A stretch of 64,000 nt of DNA from Mogibacterium sp. (GTDB lineage: Bacteria > Bacillota > Clostridia > Peptostreptococcales > Anaerovoracaceae): positions 28,744 to 92,743 of the forward strand of contig JAEUGJ010000002.1 in assembly GCA_016775335.1 (NCBI GenBank), written 5' to 3'. Under the pieces are notes generated by a model. The model worked only from the letters and a program-made list of their open reading frames with translations. It ran no database searches and was not told the origin of the DNA. Made by a program: the position numbers and the translations under genes. Each line of letters starts with the position of its first letter. The stretch's first letter is position 1. Positions 53,318 through 61,400 of the stretch are shown one piece after another.

Positions 53318-54847
53318 TTACTTCTTCATTTCTCTGTATTGTTCCAAAACGCTTGCAAATCCCGGAATTTCCGTGCCCGCTTTCGCTTCCGCCTGTACAC
53401 GTCTAAAATCAGCTTCCATCTGCAGACTTTTCCGGCTCTGCTCCATCAGCTTCTGTTCCGTCCAGTCACCGCCCAGACGCGCCTCGGCCATTTCCGCCAG
53501 AAGCTTCCAGGATTCTGAATTGTCAATAATGGCAAATGCGGTAAAAATGCAGAAGCCCAGGCTATCCAATGCCACAATTTGCTCCCTCAGGGATTTCTCT
53601 CTTTCGGAGGGTTCTCGCCGCGCTTCCCGTGCATCCTTATTCATTCGATCCGGATACAGCATTCGAAGGCCCGCTTCGCCGCTTCCCAGAATTCGTCCCA
53701 CCGAAGAATCCTTCTCGATTTCAGCCAGTCCGCCAACAAGGCTTTCCTCCGTTACCGTTTCACCGATGCATTCCGCGTACAATCGGAAATTCTCGATGTA
53801 TTCGGCCGATGAGATTCCCAGATCCTCCGATTGCTTCACAATTCGAAAGGTCAGCTCATCGTCATCGATTCCAAAATATTTTCGAATCAAGGCGCCGGTT
53901 TCAATCGCCAGCGGACTCGTGAATATTTTCCGTTGTCTTCTCGCGTGCCGGTTCAGGCAACCGATGACGCACAGGGGAGTACAGCCATGATGGATGTTAT
54001 CGAATTCTGTCATCCGTTGAATTTCAAGAACCGACGCATCGCTGAACTGGTCAAATACAGTCCGGTCGTTCAGTCCGGTCTGGAGAACCGCCGCACCGTA
54101 CGAAGGAAGCGCATTTCCGCAGATTTCATTCCGCCGAATCCGATTGGCCAATTCCGTAGCGAGAATTTCAAAGCGTTCCGGATTCGCTGTGTTCCGCAGG
54201 ATGTGTGCCCTCGCTTGTGAATCTTCTTCCACCACCACCGCTCTCAATCCTTTTGCGCCGAACACATCTCCTACACGGGTTCGCGGAACATAGTATTCCG
54301 GATATCCCTCTGCATAGGTACTGAACACCGCAGCGGCAGACAGCTTTCGTTCTCCCGCAGGTCCAATCCCGACAGCTGCGCAATTCTTGCCGTACACGGC
54401 GCGAAGAGCACGGACGATTCGCCCGGTATACTTTCCGGTGGCTCCCGGCAATGTCTCCAACTGCACCTCCTGACCGCTGATTCGGATAATTCCGTTTTCT
54501 TTTCCATATCTCCCGCGAATCACTACCGCGGCGATACCATTTCTGCCCAAGGCCTCCGGCAAATTCCCGGTAATGTTGCAAATCTGCACCCCGGCGTTCC
54601 CGTCTTTCTGGGTCACCAAAAGCATTCTCCCTGCACTTGGGGCCGGATTCCCGGCAAAAAGGCCCGGCACCAAGACGAGGGCATTTCCCTCATCCAGCCG
54701 ATTCGCCCATGGTTCTCCGTATTCCCGAAGGAGCTCCAATGCCAACAGCCGACCGTAGGTCATGGTACTTTCCATCGGATACGGTTTCTTCTCCACACTT
54801 CCATCGGTGAGATTAAAGATTAATACTACTTCGTTTTTGCTTTGCAT
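53318..54847 (-). CDS. Aldehyde:ferredoxin oxidoreductase-family protein (AOR-2)
   Basis: 509-aa paralogue of AOR-1 and first gene of the operon. Shared features: TYGRLLALELL, LVPGLFAGNPAPSAGRM, GRNGIAAVVIRGR, RTRVGDVFGAKGLRAVVV, cluster ligands CTPLCVIGC (CX3CX3C) and a distal Cys in LDSLGFCIFTAF. Like AOR-1 it is shorter than characterised enzymes. Two diverged copies bracketing an uptake system suggest related substrates or a partner rather than simple redundancy. The ribosome site is weak. Substrate unknown. Confidence 0.85.
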   Translation of the reverse strand: MQSKNEVVLIFNLTDGSVEKKPYPMESTMTYGRLLALELLREYGEPWANRLDEGNALVLVPGLFAGNPAPSAGRMLLVTQKDGNAGVQICNITGNLPEALGRNGIAAVVIRGRYGKENGIIRISGQEVQLETLPGATGKYTGRIVRALRAVYGKNCAAVGIGPAGERKLSAAAVFSTYAEGYPEYYVPRTRVGDVFGAKGLRAVVVEEDSQARAHILRNTANPERFEILATELANRIRRNEICGNALPSYGAAVLQTGLNDRTVFDQFSDASVLEIQRMTEFDNIHHGCTPLCVIGCLNRHARRQRKIFTSPLAIETGALIRKYFGIDDDELTFRIVKQSEDLGISSAEYIENFRLYAECIGETVTEESLVGGLAEIEKDSSVGRILGSGEAGLRMLYPDRMNKDAREARREPSEREKSLREQIVALDSLGFCIFTAFAIIDNSESWKLLAEMAEARLGGDWTEQKLMEQSRKSLQMEADFRRVQAEAKAGTEIPGFASVLEQYREMKK

Positions 54848-54884
54848 ATTTCAATCTGCTTTTCTGCTCGTCATTAAATACCCA

Positions 54885-54913
54885 ATTATCATATCTCAAA
54901 ACAGGCTTGTTTA
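54885..54913 (-). promoter_or_regulatory. Promoter of the AOR/uptake operon
   Basis: Minus-strand TAAACA (54908-54913), 17-bp spacer, GATAAT (54885-54890), about 38 nt before AOR-2. Confidence 0.5.
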
Positions 54914-54918
54914 CTCAT

Positions 54919-54948
54919 CGGCTATATCTATACGGAAGTATATAATTA
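54919..54948. promoter_or_regulatory. Possible ModE-like operator
   Basis: CGGCTATAT and TATATAAT lie either side of an 11-12-nt spacer, just upstream of the -35. This recalls the TATA half-sites of molybdate-sensing ModE, but the match is loose. The remainder of the 54848-55214 gap is AT-rich with the two divergent promoters and no gene. Confidence 0.2.
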
Positions 54949-55199
54949 TTCACTTTTTCTATAATTGCAAAATACTATTTAATATTTCTATACCGCAAAC
55001 CTCCTGTATTCCTTTTTTTACAATGTTTTCGGGAATTTCTTTCCAAAAATCGCTTTTTTATGCTTTGCTGCAGTTTTTTGGCACTGTCTGCCTTGTTTTT
55101 ACATAGAGTACTTATATATCGGTTTGCTTTGTTATTATTATTTTCAATAAGTCGTCATCCGTCTTGCCGGAAGGGGTTTCTTTTTAACGGATTGTTGAT

Positions 55200-55205
55200 T
55201 ATAAT
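55200..55205 (+). promoter_or_regulatory. -10 element of MATE transporter 2
   Basis: TATAAT with a poor -35, ending only 9 nt before the first ATG; the transcript may have almost no leader. Confidence 0.4.
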
Positions 55206-55214
55206 TTCTTCATT

Positions 55215-56645
55215 ATGGATATGACGAACATGAATAACAACACGAGAAAATTGAATTCCATCACAGAAGGGCCGGTGCTTCCGTCCTTTATTAATTTCGC
55301 ATTCCCGTTAATGCTCACCAGCCTGATGATGCAGTCCTACACCATTGCCGACGGCTTGATTCTCGGAAATCTGGTAAACGAACGTGCCCTCGGGGCGGTG
55401 AATTCCATTTCCCCCATTATCGATTTGCTGGGGCTCATCCAAATCGGTCTTTCCGGCGGCTGCTCTATCTGCATCTCCCATCTGGCCGGCTCCGGGGAAC
55501 ACCGGCGAATGCACCAAGTAATCCTCCAGATGAGAACAGTGGTTGTGGGCATCTCCTTGCTGGCCCTGCTGCTGGGACTGCTGGGCGCGGATATCGTTCT
55601 GTCACTGACGCATACACCACCGGAAATCTATGATGGGGCCAAAGCATACCTTCAGCTGGTGTGCATCGGAATTCCATTTTCCTCCATCTATCAGCTTCAG
55701 TCCGGCATTATGCGCGGCATGGGAGACAGCAAACGACCGCTGGGGGCGATTACTATTTCCACCTTCACCAACATCGGGTTGGATTTGCTTTTGGTAGGCT
55801 TCTTTACCCTCGGCATCATCGGTGCCGCAGTTGCCACCGTAGCTTCTCAGATATTCTCCTGCGTCTATCTCTATTTCAAGCTCAAAAAAAGACTGCAGGC
55901 GGAAGGCTCGGAATACTTTTCCGGCACCTTCTCCCTCCGCAGTCGAATCGACATATTGCTGCATTCTTTTTCCGGTTCGGAGAAAACCTCCGACATTCAT
56001 GAGATTGTTAACCTTGGAATTCCACAGATGCTTCAGTCATCTTTTACATCCATTGGCAAAATCATTCTTCAGAGCTTGACTAACTCGTTCGGTGCTTTTG
56101 CCGTAATTGGCGTAGCAGCATCCTACAAAATCGATTCCATCCTAATCATCCCTATGATTGGTATCTCCATGTCGATTTCTGTTTTTACCGGTCAAAACAT
56201 GGGCGCCGGAAAAGTCCGGCGGGTTCGGGAATCTTTCCGCATCGCCATCCGCTCATCCCTTGCAATTTCTGCAGTGATGACCGTAGTGCTTCTCTGCTTC
56301 AACATCCCCCTATTGTCCCTGTTCGGGCTCTCCAAAGCCTCTCTGACCATGGGGCATTACTACATCCTCATCTGCCTTCCGGGATATTTTCTCTTCGGAT
56401 TGCAATTCGTTTTCAACGGATTCCTGCAAGGCACGAAAAACACGAAGATTTCGTCCGGAATCTCTATTCTGGCGTTGGCCGGCCGAATCGTATTCGCCTA
56501 TTCCTTCGCCGGCATGTTGGGCGCAAATGTCCTTCCTGCTGCAGAACTGGTTTCCTGGGTTCTGGGCGGCATACTTTCCGGTATCGCTTGCCTCCGCATT
56601 TTCCGTCAGAATTTGAAAGATTTGAAAAAAGCGGAAGAATCCTAA
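55215..56645 (+). CDS. MATE-family multidrug efflux transporter 2
   Basis: 476-aa protein with 12 predicted helices, MatE repeats (INFAFPLMLTSLMMQSYTIADGLILG near 27; AVIGVAASYKIDSILIIPMIGIS near 295). A charged insert at about 225-260 (KLKKRLQAEGSEYF...GSEKTSDIHEI) separates the two halves. ATG at 55215 is used here, but ATG codons 3 and 6 are possible and no ribosome site is seen. Its stop codon is shared with the convergent cca gene inside a hairpin loop. Confidence 0.9.
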   Translation: MDMTNMNNNTRKLNSITEGPVLPSFINFAFPLMLTSLMMQSYTIADGLILGNLVNERALGAVNSISPIIDLLGLIQIGLSGGCSICISHLAGSGEHRRMHQVILQMRTVVVGISLLALLLGLLGADIVLSLTHTPPEIYDGAKAYLQLVCIGIPFSSIYQLQSGIMRGMGDSKRPLGAITISTFTNIGLDLLLVGFFTLGIIGAAVATVASQIFSCVYLYFKLKKRLQAEGSEYFSGTFSLRSRIDILLHSFSGSEKTSDIHEIVNLGIPQMLQSSFTSIGKIILQSLTNSFGAFAVIGVAASYKIDSILIIPMIGISMSISVFTGQNMGAGKVRRVRESFRIAIRSSLAISAVMTVVLLCFNIPLLSLFGLSKASLTMGHYYILICLPGYFLFGLQFVFNGFLQGTKNTKISSGISILALAGRIVFAYSFAGMLGANVLPAAELVSWVLGGILSGIACLRIFRQNLKDLKKAEES

Positions 56646-56662
56646 CCGATTCTCCCGCTTTT
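56627..56662. terminator. Bidirectional terminator with both stop codons in its loop
   Basis: AAAAGCGG and CCGCTTTT plus AGAATC and GATTCT pair (14 bp, one mismatch) around the loop CTAACC at 56642-56647. TAA of the MATE gene and the TAG of cca both lie in this loop. Each strand continues into T-rich sequence. Confidence 0.8.
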
Positions 56663-57994
56663 CTTCCATTCTCCCGCCGCTTCCAGCAGCACTTCCCGGC
56701 GATTCTCCAGGTCCCCTTCCAGCACCCGGTCCAGAATTTCATCCAACACCCGGCCCACTTCCGGTCCCCGGGGCACCCCCAGCTCCAGCACATCCCGGCC
56801 ATCGATGGCCAGGTCCTTCCGCTTCAGCACCCCTTCTTTCTCCACCACAATCTGCACCAGCTCCCGGAACGCATCGATGGCCGCCGCCCGCTCTTCTCGC
56901 ACGTGCTTCGCCTGGGACAGCACGTCCCCCCGCTCCAGATCGATCAGCCGCATCAGCTGCTCTTCCCCCAGCTGGTTCAGCCGCCGGCGGACGTATTTTT
57001 CCGTGCGGTTAAAAACATATCCGTGAGAGGCCACCAGTTCCGTCACGTCTTTTACCGTTTTTCGGTCGTAGCGAAGCCGCTTCAGAATCGTCTCCGCCAT
57101 CTCCGCGGACACCTGCTCGTGACCGTAGAAGTGGCCCCAATTTTCTTTTACCACAAAACACCTCGGCTTCCCGATATCGTGGAACAGCGCCGCCAAGCGC
57201 ATCACCGGTTCCGGCGGCACATTGCCCACCACGTGGAGGATGTGCTCATATACATCGTAGCAGTGGAACGGGTTTTGCTGGTTGAAATCGAAGGTCTCCC
57301 GAAGCTCCGGAATCACCTCGGCGAAAACATCCCGGTATTCCCGAAGCACCGGAAGGGGAGTCGGCGCGGTCAGCGTTTTCTCTATTTCCACCCGAATGCG
57401 CTCCGGCGAAATCTGCCGAAGCAGGTGTTTTTTCTCGTGAATGGCCCGGCCGGTATTCGCCTCAATCTCGTATCCCAGCTGCGCCGCAAAACGCACGCCC
57501 CGTAGAATCCGAAGGGCATCCTCTTCGAAGCGCTGCACCGGATTGCCCACGGCGCAAATCTGCCGCCGGGCGAAATCCTCTTCGTACCCCGGCACGCCCC
57601 GCAGGTTTCCCTCCAGGTCCATGGCCACCGCATTGATTCGAAAATCCCGACGCTCCAAATCCTGTTCCAGAGAGCGGGTGAAGGTAACCGCATCCGGCCG
57701 CCGATGATCCGTATATTCCCCATCCACCCGGTAGGTGGTGACCTCGTAGGCTTTGTGGTCCACAATCACCCCAATGGTTCCGTGCGCCTTTCCGATTTCC
57801 ATCGTCCCAAAATCCCGGAACACCGCTTCCGTCTCCTCCGGCAACGCATTGGTGGTAATGTCGTAATCCCCCGGCTGCCGTCCCAGAATCAGGTCCCGCA
57901 CTGCGCCCCCCACCAGGTACGCCTCGTATCCCGCCGCCTGAAGCCGTTCCATAATGAACCGAGCCTCCGCCGGAATCCGTTCCTTATAAGTCAT
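56642..57994 (-). CDS. cca: CCA tRNA nucleotidyltransferase (class II) with HD domain
   Basis: 450-aa enzyme that adds or repairs the 3' CCA of tRNA. GGAVRD near residue 29 and the metal-binding DYDITT near 44; DRRDFRINA-type motif (ERRDFRINAVAMD); nucleotide template EEDALRILRGVRFAAQLG; C-terminal HD domain FHDIGKP near 285. The start at 57994 is 11 nt after AAAGGA; an ATG at 58003 is only 2 nt from it. The start lies inside the preceding small gene. Confidence 0.93.
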   Translation of the reverse strand: MTYKERIPAEARFIMERLQAAGYEAYLVGGAVRDLILGRQPGDYDITTNALPEETEAVFRDFGTMEIGKAHGTIGVIVDHKAYEVTTYRVDGEYTDHRRPDAVTFTRSLEQDLERRDFRINAVAMDLEGNLRGVPGYEEDFARRQICAVGNPVQRFEEDALRILRGVRFAAQLGYEIEANTGRAIHEKKHLLRQISPERIRVEIEKTLTAPTPLPVLREYRDVFAEVIPELRETFDFNQQNPFHCYDVYEHILHVVGNVPPEPVMRLAALFHDIGKPRCFVVKENWGHFYGHEQVSAEMAETILKRLRYDRKTVKDVTELVASHGYVFNRTEKYVRRRLNQLGEEQLMRLIDLERGDVLSQAKHVREERAAAIDAFRELVQIVVEKEGVLKRKDLAIDGRDVLELGVPRGPEVGRVLDEILDRVLEGDLENRREVLLEAAGEWKKSGRIG

Positions 57995-58220
57995 CAAATT
58001 CATCGTCCTTTAAATCCTCACCGAAAAAATTCGTCCGAAAACATTCATCATATCGCTGCGCGAACATCGGATCGATTTTGCAATAATACTCGAAGGCATT
58101 ATACGGCTCCGGTTTCCGATTCCGTTCCTCCAGCTTCTTCACGTTGACCCATTTCCCGTCGATATACTCAATATTCGAGGCCCAGCAAGCGAAACAAAAA
58201 ATCAATATTAAAAGTAGCAT
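57984..58220 (-). CDS. Small membrane-anchored protein overlapping cca
   Basis: 78-aa protein: an N-terminal membrane helix (MLLLILIFCFACWASNIEYI), then a charged soluble part with acidic end (GEDLKDDEFDDL) and two Cys (YYCKID, YDECFR). The ATG at 58220 follows AAAGGAG by 7 nt. Its 3' end overlaps cca by 11 nt and carries the cca ribosome site, so the two are translationally coupled. No family recognised. Confidence 0.6.
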   Translation of the reverse strand: MLLLILIFCFACWASNIEYIDGKWVNVKKLEERNRKPEPYNAFEYYCKIDPMFAQRYDECFRTNFFGEDLKDDEFDDL

Positions 58221-58376
58221 GTTCTCACTCCTTTCACGACCCAAAACTTTCACGGTCCAAAATCTCCGTCTTTACCGGTATTCTACCCCCTTTTCCCACC
58301 GTTGGAAAGCACCTCTTCCGTTTCACGGCCGCAATGAGACCTTTCTTTACCAATTACAGCCGGCACTTTCGCGGTT

Positions 58377-58667
58377 AATGTGAAGTTGAGGTGAAACGTT
58401 ATGCTTTTCCGGCCTTTTCCGCCAAATTGCGACAACATTCCCTCACGGATTCAATCCACGGTAAAAACAAGTTCGCCCCGGTCCACACGTCCGGCCTCCC
58501 CAATGTGATCGCATCATGAAAAGTTGTGCATTTCCCCGAGGCGGAAGCCATTTTGCGCAACATCGCCTCTCGGATTTTTCCCGGCTCCCTTCCCCAAACC
58601 CGGCGATGTTGCGCAAAATGGCTCTTTTACCCCGCATATGCATAACACTTCACACCAACTTCACATT
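58377..58667. repeat. Modular palindromic element F, copy 1
   Basis: 291 bp with terminal inverted repeats of about 30 bp (AATGTGAAGTTG..GTGAA..GTTATGC). A ~66-nt module occurs three times: 58377 and 58502 direct, and inverted from the right end. An internal perfect 21-bp inverted repeat lies at 58547-58567 and 58602-58622. Similarity to copy 2 continues about 60 bp beyond the right end, through a terminator. It fills most of the 58221-58745 gap. Confidence 0.85.
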
Positions 58668-58701
58668 CCGCATCGCCGACCCCTTCGCCACGCATACAAA
58701 A

Positions 58702-58728
58702 AGAGTGATTCGCCGCGCGAATCACTCT
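58702..58728 (-). terminator. Terminator of nuclease-like paralogue 2
   Basis: AGAGTGATTCGC and GCGAATCACTCT, perfect 12 bp with a 3-nt loop; minus strand continues TTTTTGT. Confidence 0.85.
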
Positions 58729-58745
58729 CCTGTTTTTACAAACAT

Positions 58746-59648
58746 TCAGGCAGCCATCTTCCACAACTTCTTTTGAGAAAGAAGAAACTCCCTTGCATCG
58801 ATACCGGCCCCCTCCGTCACACAATCAGCATAGAAATAGCACCGGCATAGTTCCTGTATAATGCCCATATCAATTCCTCCATCCGGCTTCTCATAGGACG
58901 CAATTAAATTCGCACCGATTACAAATCCAATCTTTGCATATTCCTCGGTTTTCTCGCAGAAGCGTTCTCGATACCTCCGAGAATAATCCCGATGAAACCA
59001 CATTCCCAAATGCTCCCAGACATACACCCGCATCGTCTTCGGATGCAGAATCAGGAAATCCGGTACGAGAATCCGATTTCCTATCTTAATCGGGAACTCG
59101 TACACGACTACCAGCCCCATCGCCGTAAACAAATCGTACAGCATTGCCTCTGCCCGGCTCCGCACCTTCGTGCCGTCCCTGGTTTCCACCGTCAGCTCCT
59201 CAGGCCTATATGGAGAATGTGCCTTCTTTATTTTCTCCATTTGCTTCTTCCACCGAACCGGAAACGACCGGTCCTGGAATTGCGCCTCCAAATCCTCCGG
59301 CACATAACTACTTGGCATCGCCCGCCGCACGGTTTCCGCATTCAGCACATGAAACGTCGCCTTCAGATTATCCAACAAATTGATATTCTCATCAATCAGC
59401 TCCAGCATCTTCTCGCACAAATGCAACTCCTGAATTTTCCGCACCAACGGGAAATCCCGCTTTCCCAGATATCGCTTCGGCTCCCCCTTCATCCAACAGG
59501 AAAAATACTTCCGCCCCCGACTATGGCTGATTTTCAATCGGTACTCCGACATATCCTTCACCCGTTCCCGCCGCCGGCTGTACACGGTTCGCAGCTGCTT
59601 CTGCCGCTCCAGTTCTCGCTCGATAAGCCACTTTGTAATAAACTCCAC
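58746..59648 (-). CDS. PD-(D/E)XK-like nuclease-fold protein, paralogue 2
   Basis: 300-aa paralogue of the protein at 24950-25852. The core has VRSRAEAMLYDLF (E167), LVPDFLILHP (D197) and VYVWEHLGMWFH (E212), at residue positions matching paralogue 1 within one residue. A strongly basic N-terminus (RRRERV) suggests nucleic-acid binding. The GTG start follows AAAGGAGG. The gene is bracketed by two direct copies of element F. Function unknown; the usual catalytic Lys is replaced by Leu in ExL, with His next to the Glu. Confidence 0.6.
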   Translation of the reverse strand: MEFITKWLIERELERQKQLRTVYSRRRERVKDMSEYRLKISHSRGRKYFSCWMKGEPKRYLGKRDFPLVRKIQELHLCEKMLELIDENINLLDNLKATFHVLNAETVRRAMPSSYVPEDLEAQFQDRSFPVRWKKQMEKIKKAHSPYRPEELTVETRDGTKVRSRAEAMLYDLFTAMGLVVVYEFPIKIGNRILVPDFLILHPKTMRVYVWEHLGMWFHRDYSRRYRERFCEKTEEYAKIGFVIGANLIASYEKPDGGIDMGIIQELCRCYFYADCVTEGAGIDAREFLLSQKKLWKMAA

Positions 59649-59749
59649 TCTCTCACCTCCTTTGCCCCCATTATCTCACAAAAAAAATTCCCCTTCAGTA
59701 CACATTTTCCGGCTATGGCAGTAAGCCCTCCCGTTCCTTCCGGAGCGCT

Positions 59750-60040
59750 AATGTGAAGTTGAGGTGAAACGTTATGCATTTCCGGCTTTTCTCGCCAAAT
59801 TGCGACAACAATCTCTCAAAAATTCAACTCACGGTAAAAATAAGTTCGCCTCGGCACACACGTCCGACCTTTCCAATGTGATTATCTTATGAAATGTTAT
59901 GCATTTCCCCGGTGCGGAAGCCATTTTGCGCAACATCGCCTCCCGGATTTTTCCCGAATCCCATCCCCAAAGCCGGCGATGTTGTGCAAAATGGCTCTTT
60001 TACCCCGCATATGCATAACACTTCACACCAACTTCACATT
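59750..60040. repeat. Modular palindromic element F, copy 2
   Basis: 291 bp, same length and orientation as copy 1 and mostly identical. Modules start at 59750 and 59875 (the same 125-bp spacing as copy 1), with the inverted module ending at 60040. Terminal repeats match in 26 of 30 positions. Occupies most of the 59649-60107 gap. Confidence 0.85.
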
Positions 60041-60075
60041 CCGCATCGCCGCCGCCTTCACCACGCATACAAAAA

Positions 60076-60100
60076 GAGTGATTCGCCCCGCGAATCACTC
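60076..60100 (-). terminator. Terminator of iron alcohol dehydrogenase
   Basis: GAGTGATTCGC and GCGAATCACTC, perfect 11 bp; minus strand continues TTTTTGT. Nearly the same as the terminator at 58702-58728. Confidence 0.85.
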
Positions 60101-60107
60101 CCTGTTT

Positions 60108-61280
60108 TTAGAAACATTCCTTATAGATCTCATAGATCTCATCTTGCTTGATTTCCCGGAAGGCGCCGCCGGCGGTGTAGCAGGAATCGGCGATTGCCCG
60201 AAGGTCTGTGCTTTCGTCCACTCCCAGCTCCCGCAGGGTTCCCGGAAGTTCGCACTCCCGGATGAAATCCTCCAGCGCCTGAATGCCTGCCAGCGCCAGT
60301 TCCTCTTCATCGGCATAGTCTGCCGGATTCAAACCCCACACGTTCGTTGCGAAACGGGTGAACTTACCCACACCGTCCCGGAAAATATGGCGGTAGTAGG
60401 TCGGGTGCAGCACCGCCAGACCCTCTCCGTGGTTGCAGTCCGTATAGGCACTCAGCTGGTGCTCCATGTTGTGAACCTCGAAATCCTTGGTTTTGCCCAT
60501 CTTGATAATCCGGTTTTCCGCCATGGAAGCCTCCCACATGATGTTGCTTCGCGCATCGTAGTCCTCCGGATTCTGAAGGGCTTTGCGGAAATCCCGGATG
60601 ACGCCCTTCATCAGAGCCTCGGAAATATCGTCGGACACGTTGTCCTCAATCGGGAAACTGAAATAGGTTTCCATGATGTGGGACAGGATGTCGAAGGTGC
60701 CTGCCCGCAGCTGCCGCAGCGGCATGGAGTAGGTGTAGGTCGGATCCATCAGGGCGAAATCCGCATTCATCCGCGGATAGTCCCGGTCGGTCTTGATGTG
60801 TTTTTCCGTATTGGTCAGCACGGCGGAACCGTTTACCTCGCTGCCGGTGGCCGGCATGGTCACAATCATGCCCAGCGGCAGGGGATCGAAATTCAGATTG
60901 CCCGGCTTTTCCCAGAACTCTTCCCATACGTCGCCGTCGTACGGTGCGGCGATGGAAATGGATTTGCAGCAGTCCATTACGCTGCCGCCGCCCACGGCCA
61001 GAATCCAGGTAACGCCCTGTTCTTTTGCCAGACGGGCGCCCTCCTGCATTTTCTCCAGGGTCGGGTTGGACATGATGCCGCTGAACTCCACGATTTCCAC
61101 ACCGGCATCCTTCAGGATTCCGGTGACCTCATCATACACGCCGTTCTTTTTGACAGAACCGCCGCCGTATCCCAGCATCACCTTTCCGCCGTAGCGAGCG
61201 GCCAGCGCCGGCAGTTTTTCTGCCACCACGCCTTTTCCGAAATATACCTTCGTCCGATTTTCAAACTCAAAATTATTCAT
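60108..61280 (-). CDS. Iron-containing alcohol dehydrogenase (butanol dehydrogenase type)
   Basis: 390-aa group III alcohol dehydrogenase. NAD(P) motif AVGGGSVMDCCKSI near 95; metal ligands from DILSHIMETYF and HNMEHQLSAYTDCNHGEGL (H-x3-H and H). It reduces aldehydes such as butyraldehyde with NADH or NADPH. The start at 61280 follows AGAGGGA; an extension to 61325 overlaps the lon terminator region and is rejected. It could work with the AORs in aldehyde metabolism (inference). Confidence 0.9.
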   Translation of the reverse strand: MNNFEFENRTKVYFGKGVVAEKLPALAARYGGKVMLGYGGGSVKKNGVYDEVTGILKDAGVEIVEFSGIMSNPTLEKMQEGARLAKEQGVTWILAVGGGSVMDCCKSISIAAPYDGDVWEEFWEKPGNLNFDPLPLGMIVTMPATGSEVNGSAVLTNTEKHIKTDRDYPRMNADFALMDPTYTYSMPLRQLRAGTFDILSHIMETYFSFPIEDNVSDDISEALMKGVIRDFRKALQNPEDYDARSNIMWEASMAENRIIKMGKTKDFEVHNMEHQLSAYTDCNHGEGLAVLHPTYYRHIFRDGVGKFTRFATNVWGLNPADYADEEELALAGIQALEDFIRECELPGTLRELGVDESTDLRAIADSCYTAGGAFREIKQDEIYEIYKECF

Positions 61281-61343
61281 CGTTCTTCCCTCTGCTAATG
61301 ATCTTCTTAAAGAATTGCATTTCATGCCCTTCCATCTTACAAC

Positions 61344-61388
61344 AAAAAAGTCTTTTTCCGCAAGTCCGCTGCGGAAAAAGACTTTTTT
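61344..61388. terminator. lon: lon terminator, bidirectional
   Basis: AAAAAAGTCTTTTTCCGCA and its complement form a perfect 19-bp stem with a 7-nt loop and U-tracts on both strands. Confidence 0.9.
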
Positions 61389-61400
61389 GCATAATGACTT

